IMG/VR virus record: IMGVR_UViG_3300044646_001704
Span: 1 to 31,321 of that record
Length of the DNA stretch: 31,321 nucleotides
Strand: one strand, 5' to 3'
DNA from: a virus
A model generated the notes under the pieces. It ran no database searches. It was not told where the DNA came from and saw nothing but the letters and a program-made list of their open reading frames with translations. The translations under genes were made by a program, and so were the position numbers. Positions 1 to 6,165 of this stretch are shown in pieces; the stretch's first letter is position 1, and every line of letters starts with the position of its first letter.

Positions 1-58
1 CAAAGGCAAGCTGCTCGGCTCGATACACCTTGGAACGCTGGCTATCGCGGGGAATCAT
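1..58 (-). CDS. partial hypothetical protein (N-terminus only)
   Basis: The N-terminal 19 residues of a leftward gene cut by the left edge of the window. It begins MIPRDSQRSKVYRAEQLAF. Its ATG overlaps the stop of the upstream small membrane gene in an ATGA arrangement, so translation is probably coupled. The RDSQRSKVY-type opening recalls small uncharacterised proteins of phages and actinobacteria, but too little is visible to assign a family or function. Confidence 0.6.
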   Translation of the reverse strand, partial: MIPRDSQRSKVYRAEQLAF

Positions 59-219
59 GACTTCACCCCAAGCAGCTCGAGGTACTCAGGCCAGACGCCA
101 CTGGTGGTGATCACCAAAGCATTGCCAAGCAGGGCGCCAACTAGAACCGCCGCGATCCGGGGGCGGTACAACGCCCCCCAGAACGCGAAAACAAACGCGG
201 GCATAATCCAGTAAATCAT
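55..219 (-). CDS. small membrane protein, 54 aa
   Basis: A short gene found by reading the sequence between its neighbours. It starts MIYWIMPAFVFAFWGALYRP and ends LELLGVKS. Residues about 1-18 and 24-40 are hydrophobic and could form one or two membrane segments, separated by a short basic loop (YRPR). Its ATG overlaps the stop of the preceding gene (ATGA at 216-219), and its own stop overlaps the next start (ATGA at 55-58), so three genes are translationally linked. Function is unknown; a role at the inner membrane is inferred only from hydrophobicity. Confidence 0.65.
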   Translation of the reverse strand: MIYWIMPAFVFAFWGALYRPRIAAVLVGALLGNALVITTSGVWPEYLELLGVKS

Positions 220-404
220 TTGACACCCCACACTTCGTGGCCGCGACCGCTGGTCGCATCGCGATTGTCGCGATCACGGCTGACTCGGAACTCTTCGACC
301 TTGGCATACTGATGCCACTCCCGCCCCGACATGGCCAAGGTTTGACCCTTGGCGTAGTCGAAGCCCTCAAAACGCTTGCGCTGCGGCAACTTGATGGATT
401 TCAT
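216..404 (-). CDS. hypothetical protein, 62 aa
   Basis: A small basic, polar protein starting MKSIKLPQRKRFEGFDYAKG. A clear GGAGG ribosome binding site lies six bases upstream of the ATG on the minus strand. The protein ends GHEVWGVK and its stop overlaps the start of the 54-aa membrane protein gene by four bases. No membrane segment or recognised domain is visible. The start choice is supported by the ribosome binding site and by the short gap to the upstream gene. Function unknown. Confidence 0.7.
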   Translation of the reverse strand: MKSIKLPQRKRFEGFDYAKGQTLAMSGREWHQYAKVEEFRVSRDRDNRDATSGRGHEVWGVK

Positions 405-415
405 GATGCCTCCGA

Positions 416-724
416 TTAAAAATTATAGTCGTAAAACTTTTGAGGCTGATCGGCAAGCACGTAGCGCGAGCCGCTCGAGTCCTTCCAGCCCCGCTTGCCG
501 AGACGAATGCGGAACACGCGACCATCGGGGTTGCTGTTGATGAGCCAACGTTGCTGACTCTGGTTGATCACCGTGCCGCAAAAGCCGCCGGGGACGAAGT
601 CAGGCTTCCAATTGGGGTCGCGCTCGGCATTCATGGCGCGGATCTCGACCGTCTTGTCACTGATGCGACGCACGATCTCGAAGGGGTTCACGTCCGAGTA
701 GCCGATATGGTTAGCGTAATTCAT
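416..724 (-). CDS. conserved phage hypothetical protein, 102 aa
   Basis: Begins MNYANHIGYSDVNPFEIVRR and ends in an aromatic tail, KFYDYNF. From memory this matches a small protein found in many unrelated tailed phages, with the same opening (YSDVNPFE), a central W-x-P-x-F-V-P-G-G-F segment, a GxxGWKD segment and the same FYDYNF ending. Its role in those phages is unknown; it is likely an early accessory protein. An AGGAG site sits seven bases upstream of the ATG. The long gap to the upstream gene (85 bases) holds a GC-rich hairpin. Confidence 0.8.
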   Translation of the reverse strand: MNYANHIGYSDVNPFEIVRRISDKTVEIRAMNAERDPNWKPDFVPGGFCGTVINQSQQRWLINSNPDGRVFRIRLGKRGWKDSSGSRYVLADQPQKFYDYNF

Positions 725-768
725 GACAATCTCCTAATAAATAAAATGAACTTGACGGTGATAGGCTA

Positions 769-785
769 CCCCGGGGTTACCGGGG
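769..785. other. GC-rich stem-loop between leftward early genes
   Basis: CCCCGG (769-774) and CCGGGG (780-785) form a 6-bp perfect stem around a 5-base loop. It lies in the 85-base gap between two leftward genes (416-724 and 810-1541). No U-tract follows on either strand, so it is more likely an mRNA stability or pausing element than a complete terminator. Confidence 0.4.
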
Positions 786-809
786 CGCTCGTCTACTACC
801 GCACATAAC

Positions 810-1541
810 TCAAAGGTCAGACTCCTTCTCGCTCAGGATCTTGGGTCGGGCGATGATGGTCTGCTTCACGCCCTCGCGCTCATCATGGGCCTTGACCGTC
901 GCCTTGATGACGTATCGCCAGCCCTTCTCGAGGCCGTGGCTACCCTTGTAGACGATCACGTTGGCCGCCTCATCGCGGCAGATGTTGATGTGGCTGACGC
1001 CGTACACGCCCTCGAACGAGAAAGACCGCTCACAGAGCACGGAGAACTCGCGACGCTCGCCAACGGCACCGACGTGGGTGCTGCCAGCACGGTCGGCCTC
1101 GAGCTTCTCTTCGCGACGCTGGGCGGCCTTGGCGATGCGTTCTTCGGCACGGGCGAGGGCCTTGCGCAGGGCCTCGGTCTGCTTGTCGGTGAGACCGCCC
1201 CATTCCTCGAGAGCCTCGCGAAGCTTGAGCAGGAAGCTGCCGTAGTCGCCGGCGAAAATGCCACGGCAGGCAGGATGCGCGATGGCGCCCTTGCTGCAGC
1301 AGCGATCCATCTCGGCGCAGCGGTGGTCACGCCAATCGCTCGAGGCGAGACCGCAGGAAAAGCGGCTTTCGAACTCGCCGTCGCCGTACAGCCAGTCCCG
1401 CAGGCGCTGAGCGTCCGGGTGCGCAGCAAACCAGTTCTTTTGACGAGTCTTGGCGGCATTCGCCTTGATGTAGTTACGAACCGCCTTGTCGTAGGCGTCT
1501 GGGTGTTCGATATCGTTGTGCGTGTGTCGTACGTGAATCAT
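810..1541 (-). CDS. conserved phage hypothetical protein with Cys cluster and C-terminal beta domain, 243 aa
   Basis: Three regions are visible. Residues 1-60 are helical and polar. Residues 63-92 hold five cysteines (C63, C75, C81, C82, C92) and several histidines, which could bind a metal. Residues about 105-150 are a charged, coiled-coil-like helix (EALRKALARAEERIAKAAQR). Residues 155-240 form a beta-rich domain beginning THVGAVGERREF and ending VKQTIIARPKIL. That C-terminal block recurs in many phage and plasmid proteins and may be an OB-like nucleic-acid-binding fold; this is inference. The gene is the first of the leftward early cluster and faces the divergent region. A GAGG site precedes the ATG. 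Function unknown. Confidence 0.75.
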   Translation of the reverse strand: MIHVRHTHNDIEHPDAYDKAVRNYIKANAAKTRQKNWFAAHPDAQRLRDWLYGDGEFESRFSCGLASSDWRDHRCAEMDRCCSKGAIAHPACRGIFAGDYGSFLLKLREALEEWGGLTDKQTEALRKALARAEERIAKAAQRREEKLEADRAGSTHVGAVGERREFSVLCERSFSFEGVYGVSHINICRDEAANVIVYKGSHGLEKGWRYVIKATVKAHDEREGVKQTIIARPKILSEKESDL

Positions 1542-1674
1542 GTTTGCGTCCTCAGAAAGGCTTAAACTACGATTCGAACTTTAGACCAATACCTATGCAG
1601 AATTCGTGCGCTACCGCACTCGTATTCGATTCTATACAAGTCATGATTGCATCATCTACTACAGGAGATTTTTT
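1542..1674. promoter_or_regulatory. divergent intergenic control region
   Basis: 133 bases between the leftward gene ending in an ATG at 1541 and the rightward gene starting at 1675. As the only divergent gap in the window it must contain promoters for both clusters if these are transcribed independently. The right part holds an AT-rich stretch (about 1621-1640) with a TATAC-like hexamer, but I cannot pick a convincing -35/-10 pair. The AGGAG at 1663-1667 is the ribosome binding site of the rightward gene. Confidence 0.5.
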
Positions 1675-2028
1675 ATGAAAGGTATCGATTTCATCCGTAA
1701 TCGCGATGCGATGGCTGCAGACCTCGGTGAGTTTGAGATGTCCTGCACCACTCAGGTGTACCGCTTCGGGATGATTCTCGAAGTCGAGATCGAGTTCACG
1801 CACTATCCGAGCACCTTTGGTAACTGCGATTCGTACGATCTCAACGAGATTTGGGTTCTTGGTCACTACCCCGAGGGCGATCAGAGCGACGCTTTCAGAC
1901 GTAGCGATTACGTGCCCCTGCTCGTCAAGGTCAAGATCGAGGATTTGACTGAGGCGGACGTCAAAGAAATTAATTACGCCTGCGCCGCTCATGTCGCTCG
2001 GTGTATCAAAGAAGCGAGGGACTACTGA
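1675..2028 (+). CDS. hypothetical early protein, 117 aa
   Basis: Starts MKGIDFIRNRDAMAADLGEF. The frame is open further upstream, but this ATG is chosen because an AGGAG site (1663-1667) sits seven bases before it. The protein is acidic, about half beta-rich (YRFGMILEVEIEFTHY) with a C-terminal helix (EADVKEINYACAAHVARCIKEA). No known motif is recognised. It heads the rightward early operon, and the next gene starts inside its stop codon (TGATG), indicating translational coupling. Likely an early host-interaction or regulatory protein, but that is only inferred from position. Confidence 0.75.
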   Translation: MKGIDFIRNRDAMAADLGEFEMSCTTQVYRFGMILEVEIEFTHYPSTFGNCDSYDLNEIWVLGHYPEGDQSDAFRRSDYVPLLVKVKIEDLTEADVKEINYACAAHVARCIKEARDY

Positions 2029-2174
2029 TGTTTCGATTCACAGGCTTAGCCCTCATCATAGGGTTCTTGATTTTTATGTTTGCACCGCACCCCGGTTTTG
2101 CTGCGATATGGCTTTTCCCTGCAGTACCGATAGGCCTTTTGCTTGATTTTGCTTGTTGGGATGTGGAATGGTGA
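2028..2174 (+). CDS. small membrane protein, 48 aa
   Basis: A short gene fitted exactly between its neighbours through TGATG overlaps at both ends. It starts MFRFTGLALIIGFLIFMFAP and ends FACWDVEW. Two hydrophobic segments (residues about 5-20 and 26-42) separated by HPGF make it a probable two-pass inner-membrane protein. Function unknown. The tight overlaps on both sides are the main evidence that it is translated. Confidence 0.65.
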   Translation: MFRFTGLALIIGFLIFMFAPHPGFAAIWLFPAVPIGLLLDFACWDVEW

Positions 2175-2389
2175 TGAAAAAATTTATTAAATATGTTGGC
2201 GGTGCTGCCGCTTGGTTCGCGATTGTTGTCTTTTTTTTAGGAGGGAGCGAAGCGGGAATCATAATTGCCGCTGTGCTAGGCGCCATGATTGGGCTTATCG
2301 GCATGCTGATTCGTGCTGCGGCCTTAGGATGGGAAGCCGTAGGAAATGAGCTCGATGAGAAAGTTGTTCGCTGGTGGAATAGACGCTAA
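2174..2389 (+). CDS. small membrane protein, 71 aa
   Basis: Starts MKKFIKYVGGAAAWFAIVVF. Two hydrophobic segments are visible: residues about 8-25 (AAAWFAIVVFFLGG) and 29-50 (IIIAAVLGAMIGLIGMLI), followed by a cytoplasmic-looking amphipathic tail ending RWWNRR. Earlier in-frame starts exist at 2153 and 2168, but the TGATG overlap with the preceding gene favours 2174. The stop shares an A with the ATG of the next gene (TAATG). With the preceding 48-aa protein it forms a pair of small membrane proteins in the early operon. Function unknown. Confidence 0.7.
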   Translation: MKKFIKYVGGAAAWFAIVVFFLGGSEAGIIIAAVLGAMIGLIGMLIRAAALGWEAVGNELDEKVVRWWNRR

Positions 2390-2697
2390 TGGAAATCGAA
2401 GATCAAGGTCCGGGCTGGGACCAGCAACAACAGCTTGAAGAGCAGCGCCAGTGGGAAGAGACTGTTAAAAATTCAGGAGATTTGAAAATGCAACAGACAG
2501 ATGCAGAGAAGGAGGCCCATCAAAGACTTGATGAGGCCGCGTCAAATTACGCAGACAAATTTGCCCACAGGGGCAACGATGTCTGGTTCAAGATTTACGA
2601 GGCTTTCGTGGCCGGTTCTGAGTTTGGACGCAAGACCGTCAAAGCTTGCGAGTGCGGAGAAGTGAGCGTTAATTATAGTTATAAATGCAATTCATAG
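2389..2697 (+). CDS. hypothetical protein with possible internal restart, 102 aa
   Basis: The ATG at 2389 overlaps the previous stop (TAATG). The first 30 residues are Gln/Glu/Trp-rich (GWDQQQQLEEQRQWEE), and the rest is a charged helical protein with a C-terminal CECGEVSVNYSYKCNS segment containing three cysteines. A strong ribosome binding site (CAGGAGATTTGAAAATG) lies inside the gene, before an in-frame ATG at 2488. A shorter 69-aa product beginning MQQTDAEKEAHQRL is therefore likely as well, or instead. No family recognised. Confidence 0.7.
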   Translation: MEIEDQGPGWDQQQQLEEQRQWEETVKNSGDLKMQQTDAEKEAHQRLDEAASNYADKFAHRGNDVWFKIYEAFVAGSEFGRKTVKACECGEVSVNYSYKCNS

Positions 2698-2706
2698 GAG
2701 ATCATT

Positions 2707-2910
2707 ATGGGAGTTCCAGATACAGATTTGGGAGAGCAACTAACTGTTCAAAAGGCCCTTCGAGTCTTGCGGGTGAACGGGCTGATCGATGAGGCTCAGT
2801 TTTTTGCCGAAGAGATTAGAAGGCTCGAGGCCAAAGTTTTTGAGGAACAATGCAAGAGAGCCGCTGCGCTCAGACAATTCGCTGAATACTGTGAAGAGGA
2901 GGATGATTGA
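2707..2910 (+). CDS. hypothetical helical protein, 67 aa
   Basis: Starts MGVPDTDLGEQLTVQKALRV behind a good AGGAG site (ATAGGAGATCATTATG). The whole protein looks helical. Residues about 30-67 are charged with heptad-like spacing (FAEEIRRLEAKVFEEQCKRAAALRQF) and end in an acidic run EYCEEEDD. It may form a short coiled coil. The gene follows the 102-aa gene after nine bases, and its stop is only two bases from the next start. No function recognised. Confidence 0.7.
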   Translation: MGVPDTDLGEQLTVQKALRVLRVNGLIDEAQFFAEEIRRLEAKVFEEQCKRAAALRQFAEYCEEEDD

Positions 2911-2912
2911 TC

Positions 2913-3212
2913 ATGTGTATTTGTGGAAAACCTGAAACCCTCGGTGTCGTGCATTCTTTGGACGTGCCGTGCTTTCATTATCAACCGCCGGACCCTCGAG
3001 CTGACGCTTTTGCTCGTGAGTTTTACGTCGCTGCGATCCTTGGCAACAGGGCTGCTGCAGATGGCGCGTCAGAGAAACTGCTTCGGTACGTGCTTTCGAC
3101 GCCGCCCCTGATGGCCGCCACGGTACCGCCTAAAGTTGAAAAACCTGAGCCGAACGTGCGGGAGCAGACATTGGAAAACGGGAAAAGGAGTGACACTTCC
3201 TCTACCAACTGA
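2913..3212 (+). CDS. hypothetical protein, 99 aa
   Basis: Starts MCICGKPETLGVVHSLDVPC. An in-frame TTG exists at 2907, but the ATG at 2913 stands ten bases after a GAGGAGG site (2896-2902) and is preferred. The N-terminal CICGKPE...H...C...H pattern in the first 25 residues could bind a metal. The centre is a helix (RADAFAREFYVAAILGNRAAA), and the last 30 residues are Pro/Lys/Glu-rich and probably disordered. No family recognised. Confidence 0.6.
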   Translation: MCICGKPETLGVVHSLDVPCFHYQPPDPRADAFAREFYVAAILGNRAAADGASEKLLRYVLSTPPLMAATVPPKVEKPEPNVREQTLENGKRSDTSSTN

Positions 3213-3227
3213 TTGAGGAGATTTTTT

Positions 3228-3416
3228 ATGGATTCATATACCGCTGTAGGTTTGGCTGAAGGCTTTATCGAAGCCGAGTCTGAGGAGCAAGTTATCGAGG
3301 CTTGGCAGTATCTGCACGATACCCGCCTCGCCTACCAGCTTCAGGGCTTTTTTGGTCGCACCGCTCAGCATCTGCTGGCCGAAGGCATCATCGTCGACAA
3401 TTCTGAGGAGAACTGA
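3228..3416 (+). CDS. small conserved phage protein (DUF7417-like), 62 aa
   Basis: Starts MDSYTAVGLAEGFIEAESEE. The start follows GAGGAGATTTTTTATG, the same 14-base initiation cassette used at 1675. The run AEGFIEAESEEQVIEAWQYL, followed by LAYQLQGFFGRTAQ, is a compact two-helix pattern that I recognise from small phage proteins of unknown function, close to what is called DUF7417. The family name is from memory and should be checked. It is two bases upstream of the next gene. Role unknown. Confidence 0.75.
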   Translation: MDSYTAVGLAEGFIEAESEEQVIEAWQYLHDTRLAYQLQGFFGRTAQHLLAEGIIVDNSEEN

Positions 3417-3417
3417 A

Positions 3418-3765
3418 ATGAGCAATGAATTCAATCGTATGATCTTTGACGTGGCTCATAAGGCTGGCCACGAGGCCGCGACGAAGGTGGTGCCAGAGCC
3501 CATGATGGTTGTGGGTGACAAGCAGGTTTGGCACGTCCCTGAGGGCATGTGCGGCTTTGCTTGGGTGGGTTTCAAAGGTAACACCAGCTTCGGTCGATGG
3601 GCCCTCAAAAACAAGCTTGCCCGAAAGGCTTACTCCGGTGGCTTGCACCTTTGGGTGAGCGATTACGAGCAATCGTATGACCGCAAGTCGGCATATGCCT
3701 CTGCATTCGCCCAAGTCTTGCGCAACCATGGGATCGATGCCTACGCGGACAATCGACTAGATTAA
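3418..3765 (+). CDS. conserved phage hypothetical protein, 115 aa
   Basis: Starts MSNEFNRMIFDVAHKAGHEA after TGAGGAGAACTGAA. An N-terminal helix is followed by VVPEPMMV, then a beta region (WHVPEGMCGFAWVGFKG), ARKAYSGGLHLWVSDYEQS and a C-terminal helix ending YADNRLD. The order VPxPM...VPxGxCGFAWV...GGxxxWxSDYxQS...AYAxxRxD recurs in a widespread phage protein of unknown function. It is the last gene of this rightward operon and is followed directly by a G-rich tract and a terminator. Confidence 0.8.
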   Translation: MSNEFNRMIFDVAHKAGHEAATKVVPEPMMVVGDKQVWHVPEGMCGFAWVGFKGNTSFGRWALKNKLARKAYSGGLHLWVSDYEQSYDRKSAYASAFAQVLRNHGIDAYADNRLD

Positions 3766-3805
3766 GGGGAGAGCGTCGGGGGGATAAGGGGGGATCGAGG
3801 GCGGG
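3766..3805 (+). other. G-rich tract with quadruplex potential
   Basis: Immediately after the TAA stop of the preceding gene, five G runs follow each other on the + strand: G4 (3766-3769), G6 (3778-3783), G6 (3788-3793), G3 (3799-3801) and G3 (3803-3805), separated by 8, 4, 5 and 1 bases. This satisfies a relaxed G-quadruplex pattern in both the DNA strand and the mRNA. Its 3' end is also the left arm of the terminator hairpin. Confidence 0.5.
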
Positions 3806-3826
3806 ACTTCACACCGCCCCTTTTTT
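3799..3826 (+). terminator. rho-independent terminator
   Basis: GGGCGG (3799-3804) pairs with CCGCCC (3814-3819) across a 9-base loop, followed after one C by TTTTTT (3821-3826). It ends the early operon of genes 1675-3765. The next gene starts at 3869, so that gene needs its own promoter in the 3827-3868 gap or relies on readthrough. Confidence 0.85.
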
Positions 3827-3868
3827 CCGTTACGATCCCGCCTTAATTTATTCAATGAAGGCTATTTT

Positions 3869-4627
3869 ATGAATCCTTTTGAATCTCACGAAATTGAGCA
3901 TTTGTCCGCGTCGACTTGCAACATGTTCGCTTCATCTCCAGCGATGTTTGTACTAACGAAGGTTTTGAAGCGACCGAACGTCGTCGGCGCTGCGGCTCAT
4001 CGTGGGACCGCCGTCGAAGACGGCATTTCGGCTGGCTTGAAAGATCACTCGCTCGATCCGTTGCAATGCGCCGGCATCGCGCTCGATAAATTCAAATTGC
4101 TGACTGCGCTCTCCGGCGATTCGCGTCTTGAGAAAGAGCGGACTTCCGTACCCGACATGGTGAAGCAGGGCCTGCAGGCACTTCGCCCATATGGCGTGCC
4201 CTCATCGATGCAGGGCGAGATTCGATACGAGATCAATGGCCTCGCCGTGCCTTTCATTGGGTACTATGATTTTGAATGGGACAATGGCCAGCGCAAGATC
4301 TTGATCGACTTGAAGACCACGCATGCACTGCATAGCGAAATCAGCAATGCTCATGCGCGGCAATTGGCGCTGTATCATGCTGCTCGCGGCGGAGAATCCG
4401 ACCCGCAGATCGCTTATGTAACGCCGAAAAAGCATGCGATTTACCGACTCGAGAACCCTTCTGCGCACGTCAAGGCACTGCTGCAAATTGGTCTTTCGAT
4501 CCAAAAATTCTTGTCGATCACGAAGGACCCGGGGGAGCTTGCATCGCTCGTGGTGCCTGACGTCGACAGCTTTTATTTTGCCGACCCGTTGACGCGCAAG
4601 GCCGCGTTTGACGTGTGGGGCGTCTAA
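3869..4627 (+). CDS. PD-(D/E)XK nuclease, RecB/Cas4-like exonuclease, 252 aa
   Basis: Motifs of the PD-(D/E)XK nuclease superfamily appear in the expected order. RGTAVE at 45-50 gives the first Glu (E50). GYYDF at 131-135 gives the metal-binding Asp (D134). ILIDLKTT at 144-151 is the D-x-K core (D147, K149). ARQLALYHAA at 163-172 is the QxxxY motif IV helix. The size suits a single-domain RecB-like or Cas4-like 5'-3' exonuclease acting on double-stranded ends. There is no visible Fe-S cysteine set, which argues against a true Cas4. The start ATG has GAAGG upstream. The next gene is an SSB-like protein, so the pair may be a recombination or DNA-processing module. Confidence 0.85.
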   Translation: MNPFESHEIEHLSASTCNMFASSPAMFVLTKVLKRPNVVGAAAHRGTAVEDGISAGLKDHSLDPLQCAGIALDKFKLLTALSGDSRLEKERTSVPDMVKQGLQALRPYGVPSSMQGEIRYEINGLAVPFIGYYDFEWDNGQRKILIDLKTTHALHSEISNAHARQLALYHAARGGESDPQIAYVTPKKHAIYRLENPSAHVKALLQIGLSIQKFLSITKDPGELASLVVPDVDSFYFADPLTRKAAFDVWGV

Positions 4628-4693
4628 GTTTCTGCATAAGCAGGAAAGCAAGCTGCGAGCTATATCGCGGCATCTTGTAAGAGGTAATTGAAA

Positions 4694-5350
4694 ATGGCAC
4701 TTGGTTTTAACTTTTCTGAAGGCGGCTCTGGTGGCGAGATCATCCCGATCATCAAGTTTGATTGTCGGTCTGGCCGCATGTTTCGCCGCGACCGCGTGAA
4801 TGGTGAAGACAACATTGTCGACATCAGCCGCAGCTTCAAGGCGGTATTTGATTTCGAGAACATCGAAGTCGGATACATCAACTTCGATACCGGCAGCGCG
4901 CCTGACTTTCAGGTGGTTCGCTTCGGCCAGAAGCAGCCTGACCGTCCGAGCGAAAAACACAAGCCCGGTGTGCGCTTGTTGGTGAAGCTGGGCAAGGAGC
5001 TTGGTGGCGATCTTCGCGAGCTCGCGTCGACCGCTCGTGCATTCCTTCGTGGTATTGACGAGCTGCACTCGGCTTATACCGCTGGCGCAGCGGCAAATGC
5101 CGGTAAACTGCCCGTGGTGACCCTCAAAGACACCGTGGCCATCACCACGGGTGAGGGCGCTCGCAAGTCGACGAACTACTCGCCGGTCTTCGAGATTGTC
5201 GGCTGGGTCGCACGTCCTGCGGACTTGGTCTATAAGCCGAAGAATCCAGCCCCGGTGGCGGCCCCTGCGCCCTCTGGCGGCCCTCCGGCTACGGGATCGA
5301 CTCAGGTCTCTGCGCCATCCGCTGCGGGTGACGCTGAGGATTTCGGATAA
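4694..5350 (+). CDS. conserved phage protein, SSB-like with acidic tail, 218 aa
   Basis: Starts MALGFNFSEGGSGGEIIPII after AAGAGGTAATTGAAA; a TTG six bases earlier is less likely. Residues 1-170 form a globular, mixed beta region with RMFRRDRVNG, DISRSFKAVFDFENIEVGYI, a central basic stretch and LPVVTLKDTVAITT. Residues about 180-218 are Pro/Ala/Gly/Ser-rich and end in the acidic GDAEDFG. A folded core, flexible linker and acidic, Phe-containing tip is the layout of phage single-stranded DNA-binding proteins, and the nuclease upstream fits that. No diagnostic SSB motif is visible, so the call is inferred. Similar proteins of unknown function exist in proteobacterial phages. Confidence 0.6.
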   Translation: MALGFNFSEGGSGGEIIPIIKFDCRSGRMFRRDRVNGEDNIVDISRSFKAVFDFENIEVGYINFDTGSAPDFQVVRFGQKQPDRPSEKHKPGVRLLVKLGKELGGDLRELASTARAFLRGIDELHSAYTAGAAANAGKLPVVTLKDTVAITTGEGARKSTNYSPVFEIVGWVARPADLVYKPKNPAPVAAPAPSGGPPATGSTQVSAPSAAGDAEDFG

Positions 5351-5360
5351 CAGGTCGGGA

Positions 5361-5383
5361 GGGGGCGGAGAGGGACCGCCCCC
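5361..5383 (+). other. strong GC stem-loop after the SSB-like gene
   Basis: GGGGGCGG (5361-5368) pairs perfectly with CCGCCCCC (5376-5383) over a 7-base loop, 10 bases after the stop at 5350. No U-tract follows; instead ATCCCTTTAAGGGAAGG, itself containing the palindrome CCCTTTAAGGG, leads to the next ATG. It could be a partial terminator or an mRNA 3'-end stabiliser that lowers expression of the 5403 gene. Confidence 0.55.
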
Positions 5384-5402
5384 ATCCCTTTAAGGGAAGG
5401 TC

Positions 5403-5636
5403 ATGAGGTATATATTCACACTGAACATGCCATCGAAAGCGGGCAATCCGGTTCATCAGATCATCGGCGACCATCCAGCAAAAACGCTCGAGGCCCTCAT
5501 CTCTGTGCTGATCGATGACGGAATCATCATCGTCGATGAAATCTACCGGGACAACAACTCAGGCAATTACTACAGCGTCGGCCCGATTGCTTTGTCATCG
5601 AGCGTTATTGGGAAGGTGAAGGTGTTGAACCCGTAG
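5403..5636 (+). CDS. hypothetical protein, 77 aa
   Basis: Starts MRYIFTLNMPSKAGNPVHQI behind AAGGGAAGG. The alternating hydrophobic pattern (TLEALISVLIDDGIIIVDEIYR) suggests a small alpha/beta fold, ending in VIGKVKVLNP. No family is recognised. It is the last rightward gene and its 3' end overlaps the 3' end of the leftward endolysin gene by 32 bases, with no terminator visible between them. Function unknown. Confidence 0.7.
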   Translation: MRYIFTLNMPSKAGNPVHQIIGDHPAKTLEALISVLIDDGIIIVDEIYRDNNSGNYYSVGPIALSSSVIGKVKVLNP

Positions 5637-6165
5637 AGTCTTTTGAAATGCTTTTCGCATACATTCTTTTTGCAGAATGGGCGACGTAAACAGCGCGTCG
5701 ATGCCAACCCTTACCAAAAGTTTCAAAGTTTTTTAGTTGTTTATAAAAATCAAGTCGAAATTGAAAATAAGCAATTATAAATCGCTCAGGCTCGGTGGCC
5801 ATAACCGCCTTCATTGTGCCGGGGCCAAAAATCCCATCTTCTTTGACGCCCGCGACTTTTTGTAAAATGATGGTCGATCTTTTGACGCCAGCGTTCACGG
5901 CAAAATCAAAAACAGAAAGGTCGACGCCCGCCGGCAATTCGTCACATCGGCATTTGTCCCAGTACCATTCTTTGTACAACGGGCGCACAAGATCTGGCGT
6001 GAGATCTCGCATTTCTTTTTCAGTCACTTCGCGCTTAACCCATGTTTCCCACACGCGCTTCGTGACGCCGAGATTGGTCATGCCGCCCGGGTCTTTGGGA
6101 TGATTGACGAAGCCGCCTTCATGTTTGAGGACTTCGGCAAGGCAAAGATCAAAATTCTCTTTCAC
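5605..6165 (-). CDS. endolysin, glycoside hydrolase family 108-type muramidase, 186 aa
   Basis: The N-terminus carries the GH108 signature HEGGFVNHPKDPGGMTNLGVT (residues 15-35), with E16 as the expected catalytic glutamate. The middle (WYWDKCRCDELP, VFDFAVNAG) matches the conserved body of this family, and DGIFGPGT at 110-117 is the peptidoglycan-binding-type segment common at its C-terminal half. It would cleave peptidoglycan at the end of infection. The start codon is GTG, overlapping the holin stop as GTGA, with GAGGT eight bases upstream. There is no signal peptide, so release depends on the holin. A Ser/Pro-rich tail of 12 residues ends the protein. Confidence 0.92.
   Translation of the reverse strand: MKENFDLCLAEVLKHEGGFVNHPKDPGGMTNLGVTKRVWETWVKREVTEKEMRDLTPDLVRPLYKEWYWDKCRCDELPAGVDLSVFDFAVNAGVKRSTIILQKVAGVKEDGIFGPGTMKAVMATEPERFIIAYFQFRLDFYKQLKNFETFGKGWHRRAVYVAHSAKRMYAKSISKDSTGSTPSPSQ

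Noticed and set aside
885-1565. Plus-strand 226-aa frame
   Set aside because: Antisense shadow of the 243-aa gene, whose conserved C-terminal block is recognisable on the minus strand.
1567-1992. Minus-strand 141-aa frame
   Set aside because: Antisense to the gene at 1675-2028, which has a strong ribosome binding site and coupled neighbours. The minus frame would also fill the divergent control region.
3869-4627. Cas4 of a CRISPR system
   Set aside because: No iron-sulphur cysteine set and no cas genes or repeats nearby; a phage RecB-like nuclease fits better.
4202-5068. Minus-strand 288-aa frame
   Set aside because: Antisense across the end of the PD-(D/E)XK nuclease and the start of the SSB-like gene; its protein has no recognisable features.
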